Part shown: in pieces, positions 44,120 to 48,084 of the stretch | How the letters are laid out: each line of letters begins with the position of its first letter | How positions within the stretch are numbered: the first letter of the stretch is position 1 | Origin: Prevotella sp. | Lineage (GTDB): Bacteria; Bacteroidota; Bacteroidia; Bacteroidales; Bacteroidaceae | Assembly: GCA_017483185.1 (NCBI GenBank) | Contig: JAFULM010000028.1 | Span: 1-48,084, forward strand | Direction: 5' to 3' | DNA: 48,084 nt | Program-made: the position numbers and the translations under genes | The notes under the pieces: model-generated | What the model was told of the DNA's origin: nothing | Database searches by the model: none | What the model saw: the letters and a program-made list of their open reading frames with translations, nothing else

Positions 44120-45067
44120 TTATAGCGGATAGCCGTCGAAGTCATAGAGCACCGTCGAGAGGTATCTCTCACCCGTGTCCGGCAGCAGGGCGACGATTCG
44201 CTTGCCCGCAAATTCCGGCCGTCGTGCCATTTCGGTCGCTGCCCATGCCGCCGCTCCGGAGGATATGCCGACGAGCAGTCCTTCGTCGGCGGCCATGCGG
44301 CGGCTCGTGCGGATGGCGTCATCGTCGGCGACGTCGATGACCTCGTCGACGACGGCCGCGTCGTAGATGTCAGGGATGAAGCCGGCCCCGATGCCCTGTA
44401 TCTTGTGCGGTCCGGCCTTGCCCCCGTTGAGCACGGGCGAGGCAAGCGGTTCGACGGCCACGATCCTGACCTTCGGGTTCAGTTCCTTCAGTCGTCGGCC
44501 GACGCCCGAGACGGTTCCGCCTGTGCCCGCGGTAGCGACAAAGACGTCGATGCTGCCGTCGGTGTCGGCCCATATCTCGTCGGCCGTGGTGTCGTAGTGT
44601 GCCTGCGGGTTGGCTCGGTTTTCAAACTGCTGGAGGATGACCGAGCCGGGTGTGGCGTCGCGCAGTTCTTCCGCCAAGCGTATGGCTCCGGCCATGCCCT
44701 CGCTTCCCGGCGTGAGCCGCACTTCGGCTCCGTAGGCTTTGACGAGATTGCGGCGCTCGACGCTCATTGTCTCGGGCATGGTGAGGATGAGCCGGTAGCC
44801 CCTCACGGCTGCCACGAGAGCCAGTCCGACACCGGTGTTGCCGCTGGTCGGTTCGATGATGGTCGCTCCGGGGAGGAGACGGCCCGTGCGCTCGGCGTCC
44901 TCGATCATGGCCAGCGCGATGCGGTCTTTGGCACTGCCTCCGGGGTTGAAGTATTCCACTTTCGCCACGATGGGTGTGGCGAGTCCTTGTCGTTCCGAGT
45001 ATTTGTCGAGTCTGAGCAGCGGCGTGTTGCCGATCAGCTCTGTGAGATTGTTGGCTATTCTTGTCAT
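44120..45067 (-). CDS. cysK: cysteine synthase A (O-acetylserine sulfhydrylase)
   Basis: PLP enzyme making cysteine from O-acetylserine and sulfide, cytoplasmic. The ATG at 45067 gives 315 aa and an N terminus (MTRIANNLTELIGNTPLLRLDKYSE) that matches the family. An ATG at 45076 adds three residues, and a frame open to 45211 crosses the promoter. The PLP lysine is in VEYFNPGGSAKDRIALAMI, the substrate loop is TSGNTGVGLALVAA, and the phosphate-binding glycine loop is VATAGTGGTVSGVGRRLKE. The region DAAVVDEVIDVADDDAI and the final SSGAAAWAATEMARRPE also fit. A leader of about 125 nt precedes it. Confidence 0.95.
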   Translation of the reverse strand: MTRIANNLTELIGNTPLLRLDKYSERQGLATPIVAKVEYFNPGGSAKDRIALAMIEDAERTGRLLPGATIIEPTSGNTGVGLALVAAVRGYRLILTMPETMSVERRNLVKAYGAEVRLTPGSEGMAGAIRLAEELRDATPGSVILQQFENRANPQAHYDTTADEIWADTDGSIDVFVATAGTGGTVSGVGRRLKELNPKVRIVAVEPLASPVLNGGKAGPHKIQGIGAGFIPDIYDAAVVDEVIDVADDDAIRTSRRMAADEGLLVGISSGAAAWAATEMARRPEFAGKRIVALLPDTGERYLSTVLYDFDGYPL

Positions 45068-45197
45068 GACTGTCATTTTGTTTGTCGTGACCTCTTGTCT
45101 TTCCGTGCGGATGTCGATCCTGTCGGGGAGGGGAGTGTCGTGTGGTTGATATGTGTGGTCTCGCTCTGTCGGCCGGTATCGGTCGACGGTTGTAATG

Positions 45198-45205
45198 CAA
45201 AGATA
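45198..45205 (-). promoter_or_regulatory. cysK: cysK promoter -7 box
   Basis: CAAAGATA (minus strand TATCTTTG) sits 131 bp before the chosen cysK start. The -33 element is not evident. The long leader could hold regulation, but I see no recognisable riboswitch. Confidence 0.5.
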
Positions 45206-45384
45206 AGGCAAAATCGTGAGAATCGTATTGGAACGGTTTGTTTTTTACGGACTTTTCATGTTTCTGAAGAATAAGTGTTAAATTCAGAATATTTCTTACA
45301 AACGCCCTTCATTTTAACACGGATTTTCCACCAAGTCCTCCCTCGGTCTTAAATATGCGAGTTTTGCGTGTGCATCTTTTTCTC

Positions 45385-45560
45385 TCTGAGCGACAGCGTG
45401 TTACGACGATTTTTATCGAAGTGTGCAACATTTTCGCCGATTTTTCCTTCCCGTAAGGCCCTTACGGCTCTGCAACGGGGCCGCCGTTGCATCACGACGG
45501 GGCTGCCGCTGCACGACAACAAGCATGCCGTTGCGACCCAACGGGGCCCTTACGGCAGGA
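45385..45560. repeat. GC-rich composite palindromic intergenic element, copy C
   Basis: It contains CCGTAAGGCCCTTACGGCTC at 45451-45470 (compare the small palindrome of copy A), then GCAACGGGGCC, GTTGCAT and CAACAAGCATGCCGTTG. It closes with GGGCCCTTACGGCA (45544-45557), the same order as copies A and B. TGCGAGTTTTGCG upstream (about 45357-45369) is shared with copy B's flank. It lies between divergent cysK and frr. Confidence 0.7.
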
Positions 45561-45685
45561 CGGCCGACAAAATTTTGAACGACGAAAGCGACTTTTCGGT
45601 CGGATTACAACGTTTTTATACAATTTTTCGCGCGTTGCGAAATGTTAATTTTAACAATCTTTTTCTGACAAAATTACATCCGATT

Positions 45686-45846
45686 GTAGGGTCGCGACCC
45701 GTCGCGACCGCCTCCTTGGTACACGACCAACCCAGTTAACCAACCGCATATATAAACTGATCGGACGGTCGAAATATATACATACGTCGGCCTGACAAGC
45801 CAAAACAATGTGGCACGGAGGCGGTCGCGACGGGTCGCGACCCTAC
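45686..45846. repeat. MITE-like inverted-repeat element, copy 2
   Basis: The arms at 45686-45712 and 45820-45846 are the same 27 bp as in copy 1 (37226-37355) and pair for 3 bp more inward (CTCC/GGAG region). The interior is 107 bp, AT-rich with TATATA and ATACGTC, only weakly like copy 1. There is no coding sequence. It lies in the frr upstream region, 119 bp before the frr promoter. Confidence 0.8.
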
Positions 45847-45940
45847 TTTGAAGCACTGCTGTCGGCTGTCATTCGCCATGTCGCTCCAACTGTCGGATGG
45901 GCCATAAATTGTGCCGACGATAGAAAAAAAACATTAAATG

Positions 45941-45972
45941 TTTGTCGGTACGGAATTTAATAATTAAATTTG
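45941..45972 (+). promoter_or_regulatory. frr: frr promoter
   Basis: TTTG (45941-45944), a 20-bp spacer and TAAATTTG (45965-45972) match the consensus. The leader would be about 58 nt. Confidence 0.6.
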
Positions 45973-46035
45973 TAAAACGAAAAGTAACGCATGTCTACGA
46001 CAGAAGACAAACAATAATACATTATAAATAAGTAT

Positions 46036-46596
46036 ATGATAGACGTAAAGGAAACATTGGCTTCGGCCGAAGAGAAAATGGAGATGGCTGTGATGTATCT
46101 TGACGAGCAGCTGTCGCGTGTGCGTGCAGGACGCGCCAACGTCGCCATCCTGGATGGTGTGAGAGTCGATTCTTACGGTTCTATGGTCCCGCTCAACCAG
46201 GTGGCCACAGTGACAACCCCCGACGCCCGTACCATTGCCATCAAGCCTTGGGACAAGAAGATGATACGCAACATCGAAAAGGCTATCATGGACAGTGACG
46301 TGGGCATCACTCCGGAAAACAACGGCGAGATGATACGCCTCGGAATACCGCAGCCCACGGAGGAGCGCCGCCGCGAACTGGCCAAGCAGTGCAACAAGCA
46401 CGGCGAGGCCATCAAGGTCCAGATCCGCAACGTCCGTGCCGACGTGAAGGACAAACTGAAGAAGGCCATCAAGGACGGACTCTCCGAAGACATCGAGAAG
46501 GATGCCGAGGACGACCTGCAGAAGATACACGACAAGTTCATCAAGCAGGTGGACGACTTGCTCGCAGCAAAGAACAAGGAGATAATGACGGTTTAG
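46036..46596 (+). CDS. frr: ribosome recycling factor
   Basis: Splits the post-termination ribosome with EF-G, cytoplasmic and essential. The length, 186 aa, is standard. Recognisable parts are LDEQLSRVRAGRANVAILDGVRVDSYGSMVPLNQVATVTTPDARTIAIKPWDK near the N terminus, IEKAIMDSDVGITPENNGEMIRLGIPQPTEERRRELAKQC, and the C-terminal helix DKLKKAIKDGLSEDIEKDAEDDLQKIHDKFIKQVDDLLAAKNKEIMTV. It is followed by a 370-bp repeat-rich spacer and then rsgA. Confidence 0.98.
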   Translation: MIDVKETLASAEEKMEMAVMYLDEQLSRVRAGRANVAILDGVRVDSYGSMVPLNQVATVTTPDARTIAIKPWDKKMIRNIEKAIMDSDVGITPENNGEMIRLGIPQPTEERRRELAKQCNKHGEAIKVQIRNVRADVKDKLKKAIKDGLSEDIEKDAEDDLQKIHDKFIKQVDDLLAAKNKEIMTV

Positions 46597-46608
46597 TTTT
46601 TTCTTTTT

Positions 46609-46960
46609 AGGAGTTAAAGGAGTTATCGCGGGCAGAGTCCGCTCGACGGTGTTGCATAACTCACTTGAAATCCTTTAAATGGTGTAATCTCAGTCCCCTC
46701 CTTTGCAAGGAGGGGCAAGGGGCGGTTGGTCACCCGCCGTCATTCAAAGGGGTGATTTACAATGAGTTATTGGCCAATCACCCCTAACCCCTCCTTGGAA
46801 AGGAGGGGACTGCGATTACCCCACTTAAAGACTTCCTCAACGAGTTCTGTCACACCCTCTCAGGAATTAAGGCCAATACCGTGGCAAGCGCAGTCTTCTG
46901 ACATACGTTTTTACTCCTGAGCGTCCGCAGGGAGCGATAACTCCTTTAACTCTTTTAACT
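46609..46960. repeat. nested inverted repeats between frr and rsgA
   Basis: An outer pair (46609-46644 with 46919-46960; AGGAGTTAAAGGAGTTATCG and its complement) encloses an inner pair of 45-bp arms (46685-46729 with 46774-46818). The inner arms are built on CCCCTCCTTNNNAAGGAGGGG palindromes. A loose half of the inner arm (AATCTCAGTCCCCTCCTT) recurs at 47982-48006, and a short relative lies at 32936-32957. No gene is visible here. rsgA starts 8 bp after the outer repeat. Confidence 0.75.
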
Positions 46961-46968
46961 CCTGAAAA

Positions 46969-47901
46969 ATGTTCGGTTTAGTAGTAAGAAACACCGGAAG
47001 CTGGTATACAGTCAAAACGGATGACGGGCGGATGGTGGACAGCAAGATAAAGGGAAACTTCCGGCTGAAAGGCATCCGGAGTACCAATCCCGTGGCCGTC
47101 GGCGACCGCGTGGAGATTGTCGAGAACGCCGAGGGGACGGCTTTCATCACCGCCATCAGCGACCGCCGCAACTATATCATCCGCAAGTCGCCCAATCTCT
47201 CGAAACAGAGTCACATCATCGCCGCCAACGTCGACCAGGCCCTGCTCGTCGTCACGGTCAACCGGCCGCAGACCAGCACGACCTTCATCGACCGCTTTCT
47301 GGCTTCGGCCGAGGCTTATCGTGTGCCGGTAGTGTTGGTGTTCAACAAGACCGACATACTGGATGATGACGAGCGGAGATATCAGGACATGATGATTGCG
47401 CTCTATGAGAACATCGGATATGAGTGTCGTGCCGTGTCGGCGGCTACCGGTAACGGCGTCGAAGAGCTGCGCGAGATGCTCGTCGGGCGCGTTACCGTGC
47501 TCAGCGGCAACAGCGGTGTCGGCAAGTCGACGCTCATCAACAGCCTCCTTCCCGGCGCAAACCTGCGCACGGCCGAAATCAGCGACGCCCACAACACGGG
47601 CATGCACACCACCACATTCAGCGAGATGCTGCCCCTTCCCGAGGGCGGCTATATCATCGACACGCCCGGTATAAAGGGTTTCGGAACGTTCGACATCGAA
47701 CCGGAAGAGCTGACGGGCTATTTCCGTGACATCTTCCACTTCTCCAAGGACTGCCGTTTCAGCAACTGCACCCACCGTCACGAGCCCGGATGTGCCGTGC
47801 TTCGCGCGCTTGAGGACCACTATATTGCCGAAAGCCGCTACCAGTCCTACCTCAGCATGCTCGACGACAAGGACGAGAACAAATACCGCGAGGCGTTCTG
47901 A
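46969..47901 (+). CDS. rsgA: ribosome small-subunit GTPase RsgA
   Basis: Circularly permuted GTPase that helps mature the 30S subunit, cytoplasmic. The 310-aa protein has an N-terminal OB-fold (about 1-70, [48 protein letters not shown]). The G motifs are in permuted order: G4 FNKTD, then G1 [14 protein letters not shown]2-like HNTGMHTTT and G3 [11 protein letters not shown]-terminal zinc-binding segment follows, with [17 protein letters not shown]. The start ATG at 46969 gives [10 protein letters not shown], matching relatives. Confidence 0.97.
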   Translation: MFGLVVRNTGSWYTVKTDDGRMVDSKIKGNFRLKGIRSTNPVAVGDRVEIVENAEGTAFITAISDRRNYIIRKSPNLSKQSHIIAANVDQALLVVTVNRPQTSTTFIDRFLASAEAYRVPVVLVFNKTDILDDDERRYQDMMIALYENIGYECRAVSAATGNGVEELREMLVGRVTVLSGNSGVGKSTLINSLLPGANLRTAEISDAHNTGMHTTTFSEMLPLPEGGYIIDTPGIKGFGTFDIEPEELTGYFRDIFHFSKDCRFSNCTHRHEPGCAVLRALEDHYIAESRYQSYLSMLDDKDENKYREAF

Positions 47902-48016
47902 GGGAGTGGGTTTTGTTCATCCGGCATTTGGAGTTATATTTCAAATAAAACCAATATATCAACCTCATTTGGAAGTCTTTACGTGGGCTAATCTCAGTCC
48001 CCTCCTTCTATGTTGC

Positions 48017-48047
48017 TATCCAAATAATTGGATAAGTTTTATCTTTG
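48017..48047 (+). promoter_or_regulatory. palindrome plus -7 box at the right edge
   Basis: TATCCAAATAATTGGATA (48017-48034) has perfect 7-bp arms and ends 5 bp before TATCTTTG (48040-48047). It looks like an operator overlapping the -33 region of a promoter for a gene to the right of the window. Confidence 0.45.
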
Positions 48048-48084
48048 TTTAACCGTTAATATTCAATTACTTATAAAAATTAAC

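Noticed and set aside
44120-45211. Riboswitch or T-box in the long cysK leader
   Set aside because: No recognisable conserved riboswitch core could be seen by eye; only the promoter box is supported.

Overview
The window is chromosomal DNA of a Bacteroidota bacterium, most likely from Prevotellaceae or a near relative. The evidence is a complete SusC/SusD/SusE/SusF starch locus, lipoproteins with an acidic stretch after the lipobox Cys, type IX-like C-terminal tails on two secreted hydrolases, and promoters of the Bacteroidota type (-7 box TAnnTTTG, often with TTTG about 20 bp upstream). There are 27 supportable protein genes. I saw no rRNA, tRNA, CRISPR array, transposase or phage gene.

Layout. 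(1) 1-6972: a GH43-like lipoprotein/secreted hydrolase; recA converging on it, preceded by a carboxynorspermidine dehydrogenase-like gene and a Bacteroidota-only small protein; then rhaD. (2) 7263-30309: a large starch/glycogen locus. On the minus strand lie susC-susD-susE-susF, then a separately promoted alpha-amylase (GH13 with a CBM26-like module) and a GH53 endo-galactanase. Divergently on the plus strand lie a LacI-family regulator, an MFS sugar transporter, GH77 4-alpha-glucanotransferase, GH97 alpha-glucosidase (SusB type), GH13 pullulanase and GH13 neopullulanase/cyclomaltodextrinase (SusA type). SusR and a lipoprotein SusG are absent; the LacI protein and a secreted amylase appear to take their places. 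(3) 30461-34582: rhaB-rhaI-rhaT for L-rhamnose, with rhaD 24 kb away. (4) 35662-37005: NhaD-type Na+/H+ antiporter. (5) 37441-43949: an operon of two paralogous membrane histidine kinases with periplasmic solute-binding sensor domains, followed by an AraC regulator. (6) 44120-47901: cysK, frr and rsgA.

Working model for starch: SusCDEF capture and import oligosaccharides cut outside the cell by the secreted amylase. SusA-type, pullulanase and GH97 enzymes finish the hydrolysis in the periplasm, the MFS carrier takes up maltose/glucose, and GH77 rearranges maltodextrins in the cytoplasm. Three copies of a TGCAAACGNTTGCA-type operator sit at almost the same distance (centre about 62 bp) upstream of the -7 boxes of susC, the amylase and lacI, which suggests one LacI-type regulator, possibly acting as an activator.

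The most unusual things are: a histidine kinase whose phosphoacceptor His is Tyr (codon 41820-41822), directly upstream of an intact paralogue; a 22-bp-period array of GTTAC-N9-GTAAC palindromes found twice inside the starch locus; three copies of a GC-rich composite palindromic element in intergenic regions; and several very long, near-perfect intergenic inverted repeats.
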